Below are positions 22,549-33,241 of a stretch of DNA of 45,212 bases, in pieces. The position numbers and the translations under genes are program-made. The notes under the pieces were generated by a model that saw nothing but the letters and a program-made list of their open reading frames with translations, did not search any database and was not told where the DNA came from. Numbering within the stretch: the stretch's first letter is position 1; the number at the start of each line of letters is the position of its first letter. Origin of the DNA: Haplosporangium gracile (lineage: Eukaryota; Mortierellomycota; Mortierellomycetes; Mortierellales; Mortierellaceae); contig JAAAUF010000046.1 of NCBI GenBank assembly GCA_015499985.1, positions 408 to 45,619 on the forward strand, in the 5' to 3' direction.

Positions 22549-23538
22549 GCGACTTTCGTCTTGTCCTCCTTCGACCTCGCGTCCGTTTGTCCGACACCAC
22601 GATGAATGCGCCTTCATCGTTTCTCTTTTCTTTTCTGCTTCGTTTATTTTTTTTTCTTGTTATCTGTATTATGGTTGAGATCGTTTTCCTGAGGAGGAAG
22701 AAAAAAACCAAAGAACAACACCAGGGGTCCTTGATCTTCCAACGCTCAAAAAAAGTATTCAACTTATTTTCTTTACCTTGTCTTTTCCTACCGTCGCACC
22801 CTTTCACCTTGTCTTTTTCTTCCGAAAAGGACGAGCAAAGGGGTGCGGGAGAGTATGGTTCTTACAAAAGACAGACTGCAAAATATTTTGGGTTTCCCAG
22901 CTTTTTTTTTTTGTGTTGTTTTTTCCTTTACAACATGGCGCTGCCTGAAGATCTCGGTGAGAAATACCCTTTGAACCTGATGGTCGAATGTGAACGCGAA
23001 GGGATAGAGGGGTGCAAGCTCTTCTTTCTTTTTTGCTATGTCAATTGCGATCCGACACGATAATGCGTGCGACAAGGGAGTGTGTATATCTTTTTTTTTC
23101 CCTCCTCATTTTTTTCCTTTTTCTCTTTTCTTTTTTCTTTCTCGACCTTTTTTTTTCATTCAGTTCCTTTACGATGTGGTCTGCCCGCTTTCGTTGAATA
23201 AAAACCAGCTGAAGCTTCTTTTTTCCACTCAAAATAACTCCTTACTGTCCTATGCGACAAAACACATGCTATGAACTTAAAAAAAAGTGTCTGATTATGA
23301 ATTTCCATCGCTTGGCTCTGGCTTGTTCCCAAGCCTGACATAGAAGAAAATAAAGATGGAAACTTTTTTTTTTTTCTTTTGGTGGAAATGGATCAAAGTG
23401 CGACAGCCAAAAACCAAAGCCAAGCAGAGGTGAAAGAGAAATAGAACCCAATGTTATTCGTTTTTTAAGCGAGTGATAAAAGTACGCCTTCTTGTGTGAT
23501 GTATACAAATTAGTGCTATGTTTTTTTTTTGTTTTTTT
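22549..23538. other. Intergenic, convergent 3' flanks of THI4 and an E2-like gene
   Basis: 990 bp of T/A-rich DNA with poly-T runs. A 220-codon plus-strand frame covering 22401-23063 overlaps THI4 exon 4 out of frame and continues as low complexity; rejected. No RNA gene seen. Confidence 0.6.
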
Positions 23539-24763
23539 TTACGTCTCCAAGTTGTTCCTGACGGTGCTGCGAACCACTGCATCGAATTGCTTTCGGTCCG
23601 AAGACCAGACATTCTACAATGTTGAAAAAAAGGGTACATGGTTAATTCCCCTCTTCTATTGTCTTAACCTACTGACGCGAAGACATAAAACAACAATAAG
23701 TAATGTAAAGATTGCAGAAGAAGAACATACGGCTGCTTCGGTGTTGACGGCGATGGCGAGGTTGGGGTGGGTCAGGGTATAGGAAACCTCCTTCAGGACC
23801 TTCTCAACACCATCAGTTGACGACCATGCGCCCTTTCCTGCCTGTTGACCTCCTGCCTGCAACAACGGGATCTGCATCTTGCTCTCCTGGTCGACTATTA
23901 TTTGAAGGTGGGGATAAGAAGGGGGAAAAGGCGTGTTAGAAAAGCCTGATTGCTTGTACAAGCCTGTTTGCTCGCGCCTTGTTACGTTTCTTCCAGTACT
24001 CCACCTCCTTATAGCTCTTTCCTTCTCTTCCTCCTCCTCATTTTATCCGAGGCCTGCATACACTCCATATCTTACAAACGTCCCCACGCCATGTTCCCTT
24101 CTCCTTGTCTTCTCCATGCCAAAGGACACTTACTGTTTGGGTGGAACATCTGGCCGTTGAACTTGACGGAGGGTGGGGCATCAGGGTAGTTCTGAGGGAA
24201 GCTCAGGACGGCTGGGAAGATGCCTCCTTCGTATGGCGTATCCTTTGGACCCCTATCCATTGAATGCAATTTCCATAAAGCAAAAAAAAAAGGAAAAGGA
24301 AAGTAGAGGATCAATTGGGCGTGTGAGTATTCTTCTGTTCTTCTGTCAGAGCACCGCAAGCAGGAGTGGAAGAAAGGGTGTGCAGAGGGTTTTGCTAGCT
24401 TTTTTTTGTGGGCGTTCGCGAAAGGGGAAGGGTGTAGTAGCGGAGTTGTTGCTGCGTGGTATGTGGTGAGAGAAATAAGGACAGAGGGGGTGGGAGTGTT
24501 CTCTTTACTCGATGACGGCCTCCCATTCAAAGTAATTGTCCTCGCTAATGGGTCCTACATGCCACAAGTTTACAACGAGAAAGAAAAGTCAGCAAATGAG
24601 GCGCTTTCCTTCGAGTTGAAAATAACAGCATGAACATTGTCGTTACGACTTGTCCTGCGTTGACATTGTTGTTTGCTCTACCGGCAGCGACACCCTGAGG
24701 GGCGTGTTGGGACAGCTCACGGAACTCGGCGACTAGTTTCTGGTAGGCTGGGCTGGTGTCCAT
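23539..24763 (-). CDS. Catalytically dead Ubc7-like E2 variant, copy A (Cys to Gln)
   Basis: Five exons: 24763-24682, 24554-24509, 24252-24134, 23894-23731 and 23613-23539, all GT-AG and in frame, 161 aa. The UBC fold is clear: [60 protein letters not shown] and MFHPN (HPN at 80-82), then a tail [20 protein letters not shown] very close to the true Ubc7 at 27.7-28.7 kb. At the active-site position the sequence is SKMQIPLL: Gln90 replaces the catalytic Cys. The Ubc7-type acidic loop after the active site is replaced by a Gly/Gln-rich one, making this exon five codons shorter. Exons 2, 3 and 5 have exactly the lengths of the Ubc7 gene. A UEV-like, non-catalytic role in ubiquitin transfer is inferred; it cannot form an E2-ubiquitin thioester. 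It is last in a tandem of three. Confidence 0.88.
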
Positions 24764-25461
24764 TGTGTCTTTTTTATCTTTATCGGTTGTTAATTGGGCG
24801 AGGTGGTTGTTGCTTGGTGAGTGTTGGGGTTTGCTGCTTGTTTATTGTTGAAGGATGAGAGAGGAGAAAGGAAGAAAGGAAAGATGCTTGGGGACCCGTT
24901 TTTTTCTTTTAAACCAAACAGACAAAGAAAAAAGTGACGAAGGTTGATAGACCCATGGTGGCACAGGGAACATCCACCTCTTACTCTTTCCTTCTCTCCC
25001 CCGTAGTTACCAGTAGGATTGGACGCTAACTAAAGGCTGATCAACGCATAAGAAAAAACGGAACGAGTCCGCATGATGAACCATAGTCGACCCATGCGGG
25101 CTAATTACCCTGGTCTGGCTGTTTTGTTTGGCCAAGATGTAGGTGTAGCGGCCCGCATGTATCTGAAATGTAGGTGAGGACGATGCATGGTTGCTTGGCT
25201 GGCATGCATAAATGCCTCGGTTGACCCGAGGATGGATACCCGGGCAACCTTTCTGTCGACCCACAACCCGATTGCAAGACATGAATGGCTTCATGAAAGA
25301 AAGAGATGAACCGCGAATGGTTACAAACAACCTTGTTTGTCTCATTGATGGATGCTAGTCTATGTGCAATCACTGGCTTTGTTTTCCTTGAATGCACCTA
25401 CTATCCTTGAAGAAGAGTATAGACTTGTTGTGTGCCCGTCGTCGCCAAAAAAGGGACCTAT
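24764..25461. other. Intergenic region between E2-like copies A and B
   Basis: 698 bp. It should hold the promoter of copy A; no TATA box or other element is obvious. Open frames of 98-112 codons on the minus strand (25007-25397) lack domains and are not accepted. Confidence 0.55.
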
Positions 25462-27127
25462 TTACAGAGCTGCGAACATGCTAACCGATCGCTTGGCAGT
25501 CTCCTCAAACTTCTCCTTATCCACCTTCAACATGTCCTACAAAGAAGGCAATCAAATCACAAACAAGTACGTTAGAAAAGAAAAAAGAACCTTGGTATGG
25601 ATGCATGAGTGACAAATTAGGATAACAAAGTGTCAGAATTGATGTTCTCCAAATAAACCAAATTTGCAAAGAAACGTACATCACCTTGTGGATTAGCAAT
25701 GTTCTCCTCAAAGGGGTGAACAAACATCCCATGGACCGCGAGCAGGATCTTCTCAACACTCTGGACAGGGCTCCACCGCTCCTGTGCCGAGTCGTGGTGA
25801 CTGGGGTCGTCGCCCGCCACATGCGGGATTGGGATCTCGACCGTCCCATCCGGCGCGACTAGTGAGCGTAAAAAGGATAAAAACAATCATCCAAGTAGGC
25901 TGCCAAGACGCCACAAAGGGGGAGAGAGGAAGGAAGGTGGAAATAAAGCGGACAAGGGATGTGGTTAGTGGATGTGCGCTTGCTTCGTGCAGACTGTGCG
26001 CTGTTGTGTTCTTTTTCTTGGTGCAAGGTTTTGCATGAACAGCACAATCTCCCTTCCTTCCTCTATCTTTCCCCTACCCTCCCTTCGATTCCATTCATCA
26101 GAGGTGACATATGATTTTGTTTACGTCTGTGCTAGACATATACGTACCCTTGGGATGAAAGACTTGATTGACGAGTCTGATCTTGGGAGGGAGGAGTAGA
26201 TAGTCCTTGGGAAAGGTCGAGGTCCCTGGCAGCACTGTTCCATCATAAGCCGTTCCGGGAGGCCCACTGTTCATTTGACAAAAGAGAAGTGAGAATGGTG
26301 AGAGGAACAAGATGTGAAATAGTGAGAGCGCTCGAGTTATTCACACTGACTGTGGAGGAGAAAAAGAGATCGGTTTGTTGATGGACAAAGCGAGCTACCG
26401 AAGCCTCTCAGCATTCCTTTGCGGAGATTTGTTTTCTAGTTGTATGAAGAAACAACAGAGTGAAAGAAACAACGACTAGAGCCTCCCAAAACAACCAACG
26501 CAGCATCAAAGAGATGGAAAAGAGGTGTCAGTCTGTCAGCCTTACTTGATGTTGAAGCTCCACTCGTAAATGTTGCTTCCATTATTTGGATCTACGAAAA
26601 AAAAAGTCAAGAGCAGACCTTGTTGTTGGCAACGCGCTCAGTCTAACATGTCAGAGCGTCTTACTGAAGACGTACGTAGTTGTCCTCTTTCAAGTCAAGA
26701 GTTTTCTGGCCACTTACCAACTTTGATGCCGTTGTGAGGGTGAAGCTTGGCTCGCTGTACTCGGCCTAGATCCGCTTCGACGACTTTGATTCCCTAAGTG
26801 CGTCCATTGTGTGTATTTGTGTGTATTTGTGTGTATGTCTGGGTCTGCGGGTAGGCAGACGTGAGATGGGTGATAAAAATATGGCAGCAGCTGACGTGGG
26901 TAAGGAAAAAATTGGGAGGTTGGAGGAAACAAAAGAAAGAAAGAAAGAAGGAAGCAAGGACGAGAAGAAAAGGATGAAAAAGAAAAGGAATCAAGGAGTT
27001 CTTCACACACAGGATCACGTAGAATGTCCCCCGTCCTCCCCTCCTCCTCCTCCTCCTCCTCCTCATTGCTTTCAACACCAGGCCTTACCCTATCTTTGCT
27101 TCCTTTTTCTTCATTCTTCCCGGTCAT
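25462..27127 (-). CDS. Catalytically dead Ubc7-like E2 variant, copy B (Cys to Glu, HPN to HPK)
   Basis: Six exons: 27127-27089, 26793-26718, 26591-26546, 26266-26148, 25858-25680 and 25536-25462, 177 aa. Exons 3-6 measure 46, 119, 179 and 75 bp, identical to exons 2-5 of the Ubc7 gene. The fold motifs are SNIYEWSFNI, GPPGTAYDGT, STFPKDYLLLPPKIR, and [20 protein letters not shown]. The HPN motif is HPK (91-93), and DGTVEIPI puts Glu101 at the catalytic Cys position, so both catalytic signatures are lost. The acidic loop AGDDPSHHDSAQERW is kept. The tail KVDKEKFEETAKRSVSMFAA diverges from Ubc7. Copy B is the most divergent of the three, yet all frames and splice sites are intact, which suggests selection. 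The first exon (13 codons) and the start are the least certain part. Confidence 0.83.
27036..27063. repeat. (CTC)n trinucleotide tract
   Basis: About nine CTC units within the first intron of E2-like copy B (near its 5' splice site). Read through on the minus strand it would be poly-Glu, which argues for splicing here. Confidence 0.8.
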
Positions 27128-27440
27128 TGACGTGTACTCATTCTATCTCTCAAGAGCAGTAAAGGGGCATAGACCTACAAAAACAAACACGCAGCTGCTG
27201 GCAAGAACACAAGGAGGGCTCGCGCTGTTGTCTTTGTTATTGGTGACATACCCTTCCCACATACCCATCAAAATCAACAAACCCTTCTTGCCTGCCGCCG
27301 AGTATGTTGGAGCTGTGGTTTTCGTATTTTTCATTGTGCTTTTCTTCTTCAATTTTGACCCAGTCGGAGTAGTGGCAGAAGCATGCGCCGCCGATTCGTA
27401 GGCCTTTGTCCACCCAGCAAACATACCTCATCCGCCGTGT

Positions 27441-27466
27441 ATGTGTGTGTGTGTGTGTGTGTGTGC
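27441..27466. repeat. (TG)n microsatellite
   Basis: Perfect TG run about 310 bases upstream of the proposed start of copy B. Confidence 0.9.
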
Positions 27467-27692
27467 GCGTATCATGATCCCCTCCTATTCTCTCTCTGTT
27501 TCCTCAAAGGATGGGGTCCGTCTTTCCACAACAGCACAGGATATGACCACCCCACAAACGAATTGTTTTTCACATGCAAGAACATGGCACAGTGGCTTCT
27601 CGTGAAAGTATTCGGTCATTTATTATCGGAAGAAAGAGTCCCGATCAACCGTTTCATTTAATCCTGAATGTTGTGTTATATGTTGTTATTTT

Positions 27693-28715
27693 TTACAAGC
27701 CCAGAGTTTTCCTGACAGTGCTCCGCACAATCTCGTCAAAGTGCTCCCTGTCCGAACGCCAAACTTTCTATAAATCGTTACGACAACGAAAAGAGAAACA
27801 ATCAAAGAAACATATATTAGCATTGTTGATCACCTACACACCTGAGCGGCAGCAAATCATTTAACCGGGTTGTTTCTTTTGTAAATAAAAATACGCACGC
27901 AAGCTTCGATGTTGGCACCACTCTCGTCATTGGGCTCGGCCAACATGCTCAAAACCGAAAGGAGAATCTTTTCGACACTCTGCACAGGACTCCAGCGCTC
28001 CGAGCTGGACTCGTACATGTTGGGGTCATCTCCTGGAGCGTGAAGGATCGAAATACAGACCGTGCCATCCTGATAGACTATTTTTGTTCCAATTGCAATA
28101 ACAAAGAAGAGGATGTCAGCCATTGAGCAGGTGAGTTATAGTCACACCATTTCAAAAAAACTACAATGTTCCTTAATTTGCGCTCCTATGAACATGTGAA
28201 AGATAATGTTCCTAAGTAACGATGAGACGTACTATTGGGGTGGAACATTTCGCAAGTGAACTTCATGACGGGGGGTGAGAGAGGGTAGTCCTTGGGGAAG
28301 GTCAATGTGGCGGGGAAGATGCCTCCCTCGTATGGCGTATCCAGAGGTCCCCTATTAGATGTGGCATTGACAATGTAATCAAGTGTAGCGTTAGTTTTCC
28401 CTGTTTACTTTTGCTCATTGTCCAAATGCTATTGATGTGAAAGACGTACTCGATGAGTGCCTCCCACTCAAAAAAGTTCTCCTCTGTCGTAGGGCCTAGA
28501 ATATGACAGGAGGGTAACAATAAGTAAGCTTAATGGTCAGTAAACAGTGTTGATACGATATGACAAGTCCCTCGTTAGCTCCCACCCCTAGAACGTGTCA
28601 TGATGGGCGTAAGTTTAATTTTACCGGCGGTGATACCCTCGGGAGCATGGAGGGTGAGTTCACGGTATTCGGTCATCAGCCTCCTGAGGGCAGTGGGTCC
28701 CATAGTCTTGTGCAT
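27693..28715 (-). CDS. UBC7: Ubiquitin-conjugating enzyme E2 of the Ubc7/UBE2G2 type (active copy)
   Basis: Five exons: 28715-28625, 28495-28450, 28351-28233, 28077-27899 and 27767-27693, all GT-AG. From the first ATG the product is 169 aa. From the second in-frame ATG (high base 28703) it is 165 aa, starting [18 protein letters not shown], the same length as human UBE2G2, with the catalytic Cys at 89 as in that protein; I prefer this start. Marks are [39 protein letters not shown] with the catalytic Cys and the class-specific acidic loop, [19 protein letters not shown] and [11 protein letters not shown]. Ubc7 works at the ER membrane with Hrd1/Doa10-type ligases in ER-associated degradation and is activated by Cue1-type partners. 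It is upstream-most of three tandem paralogues and the only one with a catalytic Cys. It is divergent from the phosphoesterase at 30.2 kb. Confidence 0.97.
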
Positions 28716-30167
28716 GTTGGTTGTCTGTTGTGTGAGTGTTGGAATGAATGAATGCGCTAGCTGAACGATAGAATCCCCTGTTTGATGATGTTCCTGGGTG
28801 TTACTGTTGGTATATTATGTTCTCTGAGCTTGGTGTCGTTTGTTCCTGTCGTCCTTAGAGAAAAGGGTTCCTTGATTCGTTTCAAAGTGAGAAGAGTGGT
28901 TGAGATGGTTCAAAGGAGAAAGGGAAGGATGAAGTCAGCGGACGACGCTCTTAACGACAGAACTTCAAAGAACTCTCTTGTCCTGCCAGGGGTGTGATTG
29001 TGACGGTCAATTGATTGAAACGGGAACGAAAAGGGAAAATGGAGAAAGGGGAGAAGGGAGAAGGAGAAGGGAGCGCCACGAAAATGATGTAGCAACAAAC
29101 CCAATCAGGGTCCGTCCCTGGTTGCACTCAGGAGGAAGGGGTGAAGAAAGAGCTGATGCAAAATGACTCTCTGAATCGGGGATCTGGATTGCATGGCATT
29201 GGCATTTGCACGGCAGAGTAGATACATCCAGGCTGGATCGTCAGCATATCTGCATCTCTGAATGCTGTGTGTATATGGTACCCAGCGCCGGTGCCTGACA
29301 GGATACTACATTCATTTTGCACAATGATCCAACAAGTCGGTCCTCTTCTTGATCATTTTTGTTCACTTGCCTGTAACAAATACCTCTTAGCTGGTAGTTG
29401 ATCGCACGAATCTCTAGTTGTCCTTGAGATTCAAACTCATCCAGCCGAGGAGAATAAAACAATGGCGATCGAGGAACAACAAGGAAAAGGAAAAGGGAAT
29501 GAACCTGTGTTCCTGTTTGATTGCAATTTGACATCCAATTTAAATTCTCAAACAACCTGGCGGTCCTTTCTAATTTGCGGTAAAAAGACAGTCGTTTTCG
29601 TCGTTCATTTTGTTTACTGACCCTTCTAACGGCACGAGCGAACCATACAACAACAATAAACTATTTCTTTTGGCCCTGGGCCCTTCTTTGTTATTACATC
29701 CATGTGGATCAATTGTGTTCTAGCTAGCTAGCTAGCTAGGTAGCCACCTTTGAGAAAGTTGCCCTATTAATCCTCGAGAAGGGAATAGCCTTTCTTTCTT
29801 CTCTTCTCTTTTTTCTTCTTGTTTCTTTTCTTCTTTCTTTTCTTCTTCATCCTCCTCCTCCCTCTCTTTCTATCATTCACCCACTAGTTTGAACCCGCTG
29901 GTCGTGTTCAAATCCCTTCCCTTCCTTTCCTACCGTCCCTTCTTAATTCATTACTCTCTCGACGTAGCCCCTATTTCCCCACCAATACTATCATCCTATC
30001 ATCCCATTATCTCACCCACCACTGTATCACTTTTACTATCCGAATCACCACGTCCCCTTTACACTACTTATCCCTTCTCCTTATTGTAGCTCTACTTCTT
30101 TCCGTACCTTTTTCCTCTTTCTTTCTTTTCTCTTGCATCCACTCAACGAACCGCCCTTACAAAAAAA
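28716..30167. other. Intergenic region between divergent UBC7 and the phosphoesterase
   Basis: 1.45 kb holding both promoters. A 104-codon minus-strand frame at 29241-29555 and a 64-codon one at 29128-29322 have mixed composition but no recognisable domain. A TAGC tandem repeat is at 29721-29740, and a long C/T-rich leader (29790-30150) leads into the ATG at 30168. Confidence 0.6.
29721..29740. repeat. TAGC tetranucleotide tandem repeat
   Basis: About five TAGC units, also a self-complementary sequence (AGCT core), in non-coding DNA upstream of the phosphoesterase. Function unknown. Confidence 0.8.
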
Positions 30168-31274
30168 ATGCTGATCATATCTCTCGACCACGCCCGAAAA
30201 CTGAGCCTGGTCCTCCTGGTCACATTCTCGACTCTTGCCATCTCTAGAATCGACAGCGCACCACTCCATCAACTCTCCAAGCGTAGCCCTCAACCAGCTG
30301 TCATCAACGTCGACCTTTCAGTGTCCGCTTCGCTTGATCTCCCTCAGCTCGGATTCTTTGATAACGACCAACAACAACCTGAAGATGAACGTGAGGGTGC
30401 AGTTGCGGTGATCAACAAGGCCGTCAAACAACCCAGCACCCCTCCCAAATCTCTCCCCTCGGATCCCTATGCCCACTACAGCTACGAGAAGCCCTACGCC
30501 CCCGCCCCGGGTAGTCTCCAGCCCGGCAAGAAGGCCCGTCGGACCATGATTATTGGAGATGTCCACGGAAGTCTGGTCGGTCTGAATGGGTTCCTGAAGG
30601 AGGTTAAGTTCGATGCCAAGCAAGACGAGATCATCCTTGCGGGTGACCTGGTTGCCAAGGGTCCCCAGTCCTTGGAGGTGATTGACAAGGCCAGGCAGAT
30701 CCAGGCCCGATGTGTGAGGGGAAACCACGATGACAAGGTCATCCGGTGGAAGGGTTTTCTTGACAGCAAAAAGAAGTCCATCCCTTCTGATCTGGTCGAG
30801 AACTCGGAACATCATGAGATTGCCAAAAAGATGTCCAGGGAGCAGTACGAGTACCTCCTTTCCTGTCCTCTGATCCTGACCGTCCCCAAGGAACTCGCTG
30901 TCAATAAGATCCCTATCCATGTTGTCCACGCCGGTATCGACCCGAGCGACAACATGAGCAAGCAGTTGCCCTGGGTCCTGGTCAATGTCCGCAACATCCT
31001 CAAGGACGGAACTCCCTCGCGCAAGAAGAAGAAGGGTGAGGGATGGGCGCAAGTGTTTAACGACTTCCATTCCAAGCGGGTCAAGCAAGGAGAGCCCGAT
31101 TTTCTGATGGTCTATGGTCATGACGCTGGGCGGTCGTTGAATGTCAACAAGTGGTCGATTGGTTTGGATACGGGTTGTGTATATGGACGCAAGTTGTCGG
31201 CGTATGTGGTTGAGACTGGGGAAGTTCATTCTGTCAAATGTCCTAACCTTGGACTCGACTCTGACGACGATTGA
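30168..31274 (+). CDS. Calcineurin-like phosphoesterase, ApaH-like/Ppn2 endopolyphosphatase group
   Basis: Single exon, 368 aa. Residues 10-31 form an N-terminal hydrophobic segment (signal anchor or signal peptide), followed by a KR site and a 90-residue disordered linker. The metallophosphatase core carries the full set of metal-binding motifs: GDVHGS (130-135), GDLVAKGPQS (159-168), GNHDD (185-189), VHAGID (253-258) and YGHDA (316-320). The layout with an N-terminal membrane segment and GDLV.KGP matches fungal ApaH-like phosphatases such as yeast vacuolar Ppn2, which cuts polyphosphate internally using Zn/Co. The substrate is inferred from the family and could instead be a dinucleotide or phosphoprotein. 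The ATG follows a C/T-rich leader and an A8 run. No introns, unlike most neighbours. A short assembly gap lies 91 bases after the stop. Confidence 0.87.
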   Translation: MLIISLDHARKLSLVLLVTFSTLAISRIDSAPLHQLSKRSPQPAVINVDLSVSASLDLPQLGFFDNDQQQPEDEREGAVAVINKAVKQPSTPPKSLPSDPYAHYSYEKPYAPAPGSLQPGKKARRTMIIGDVHGSLVGLNGFLKEVKFDAKQDEIILAGDLVAKGPQSLEVIDKARQIQARCVRGNHDDKVIRWKGFLDSKKKSIPSDLVENSEHHEIAKKMSREQYEYLLSCPLILTVPKELAVNKIPIHVVHAGIDPSDNMSKQLPWVLVNVRNILKDGTPSRKKKKGEGWAQVFNDFHSKRVKQGEPDFLMVYGHDAGRSLNVNKWSIGLDTGCVYGRKLSAYVVETGEVHSVKCPNLGLDSDDD

Positions 31275-31725
31275 ACGAGCGAGAGGGTTTTTCCACCTTC
31301 TGCTTCCCCTTACCTATCACTTCCCCTTTTCTTCCCCTGTTCCTTACATTTCCTTTCCTTTGTGNNNNNNNNNNNNNNNNNNNNNNNNNNNNNAAAAAAA
31401 AAAGAGTTAATGTCCGACAAAAATCTCCTCCACGGTTCCAATCGTAACGACATACAGAAACATTCGTCCACACCATTTGCTGCCCCTCCACCCTCTTATC
31501 CATACACTAGCTCCATCTTTATCATGTATCATGTACCATACAAAATGTACCTTTACAAAATAAAATATATATATCTTTTACTTTGTTCACTTCGATCCAA
31601 TCGAGCTTTTTTGCTTGTAATTTTGCTTTCTGGGTGTCAAATTGCCTTGTGCAAAGCGGCTTTTCTGCTTATTGCGTTTTATCACGACTACTTTTCTAGT
31701 GTTTACATTGGTCAGCCATCTATCC
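31275..31725. other. Intergenic, convergent 3' flanks, containing the assembly gap
   Basis: About 450 bp between convergent genes; includes the N run at 31365-31393. No gene seen. Confidence 0.65.
31365..31393. other. Assembly gap (29 N)
   Basis: Run of N bases directly followed by a poly-A stretch, so probably an unresolved homopolymer or a small scaffold gap. True length is unknown. Confidence 0.98.
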
Positions 31726-33241
31726 CTACCCCTTTCCCCTCCTCTCTCTCTCTCTCTCTCTCTCCTGCTTGTCATCAAGGAAGCCAACAATGGCGTCAAT
31801 ACTATCAGGATTCGTCTGGTACAACACATGCCCCCCATCAGGGTACTCCTCATATCTACTTGCCTCACCAATCAACTGACTCATCGCTCTCCCAACCTCC
31901 ACCGGTATCCCCGCATCCAACGCCTTATGGATCACCAACGTCTTCACACCCCTCCCCTCATTCCCCTTCAAGGCCTCCGCCAGATTATACTCCCCCATCG
32001 CCTCAGTCTGGACCATAAATTTCTCATACGTCCGGCCCTTTCCTTGATCCACCTGGCGAAGGAAAGACTTGACTTGAGAGGGCTGGTCGTAGGTGTACTG
32101 GGGCGTCAGACAGGCGAGCATAAGTATGTGGAGGAAGGATTTCCATTCGCGGGCAGGGGGTGGGGTAATAGAAAAGGAGTCGAGCCAACGGCCGATTTCT
32201 TGGACCATCGGACCGGTGGAGGAGACTTTGTATGCCCCTGCGACGAGAACTAGGTGATCAACTTGGACGTCTGTGAAATTGCTTGCCATACTTCAAAGAA
32301 AAGAAAAAAGTGAAAAAAAAAGAAGTTGATATTGGGTGTTATTAGGCGGTGTTATTAGGCGTTCATTCAACATAGTGGAATAAGAATAAAAACGATGAAA
32401 AACGTACAAGGTGTTGGAGACGATGGCGCCCATGGAGATGCCGACGAGGTTGATGTGGGTCCATCCAAAGTGCTTGGCGAGTTCATGGATATCGTTACCC
32501 ATGCTCTGTCGGGTTACAAAGGAGTCGTTGGTGACAGTTGACAGGCCGATGCCTCGGTTATCGAACGCCAAGTCTACATTGGGTCGAATAGAATGAGAAT
32601 GAGAGAGAGAAAAAGGTGAGGTATGAGTGTCTACACAAAGGAGTGGTGGTTGGACCAGTCAAAGAGAGAGATGGGGGGCATGTGGATGAGAGGCGCATAC
32701 CTGGGTGCTTCTTGATAAAGTGAAGGATGACGGTATCCCAGTCAGTCTGAACTTGTCCACTATTATTGGTTGTCAAATCAAGAAGTCAAGAAGGAAACGT
32801 GTGAGCAACATGGAGCAAGCGCGTGGATAATCTAATTTGCCTATGCTGCTCACAAGCAGAGACATAGGCGCCATGACAAAAATGAGAGACACACTTATGT
32901 TCCGCCAACCTAAAATGAAATAAGCAGTAACAACTGCGCAAAAGAAAAATAAATGCCAGGGTCAGGGAAAAATGTTGTTGTCCTTCGCATTCGTCATGTC
33001 GATACAGTAAAAGTTTTCCGAGTAAGAACTTACAAAGATGACAGGGATAGCGTTGGCATAGGCAGGCTGGGTATGGTTGAAGAGACGGTAGGAGAGGATA
33101 CTTCCATCGGGTGTCGTCACATTTACCCACAACCGGTTTGAGTCTTTGTGTTACGGCAAGAGGGTCGTGGTCGATTGCGGCTGCTAAGCACAGCGTGGCG
33201 GCGGTCAGGCTGATGAGGACGGTAGGGAGTAGAAACTTGAT
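31726..33241 (-). pseudogene. Secreted alpha/beta-hydrolase, apparently a recent pseudogene
   Basis: Exons on the minus strand: 33241-33034, 32909-32899 (11 bp), 32759-32701, 32573-32408 and 32290-31726. The fold is well preserved: VTTPDGSILSYRLFNHTQ, oxyanion-loop VIFVGGTG across the tiny exon, LAFDNRGIGLS, nucleophile elbow LVGISMGA, acid region HKALDAGIPVEVG and catalytic His in PDGGHVLYQTNPD. Three separate faults block expression. The signal peptide KFLLPTVLISLTAATLCLAAA begins at ATC (33239-33241) where ATG is expected, with no other in-frame ATG. One extra G in a GGG run (33126-33128) shifts the frame before VTTPDG. The donor after the 11-bp exon reads AT instead of GT (33-bp scale context ATAAGTG). 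The rest is undamaged, so loss is young, or some faults are sequence errors. The C-terminus ends in an Arg-Glu repeat from a CT microsatellite. Confidence 0.78.
31742..31764. repeat. (CT)n microsatellite inside a coding exon
   Basis: Perfect CT run in the last exon of the hydrolase; it encodes alternating Arg and Glu just before the stop, so length changes would alter the C-terminus. Confidence 0.88.

Noticed and set aside
27143..27424. 93-codon minus-strand frame as the first exon of E2-like copy B
   Set aside because: It cannot be spliced in frame to GIKVVEADLGRV as simply as the 13-codon exon at 27127-27089; kept as an alternative only.
30318..31229. 303-codon minus-strand frame opposite the phosphoesterase
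   Set aside because: Antisense shadow of a codon-biased gene; the plus frame has all metallophosphatase motifs.
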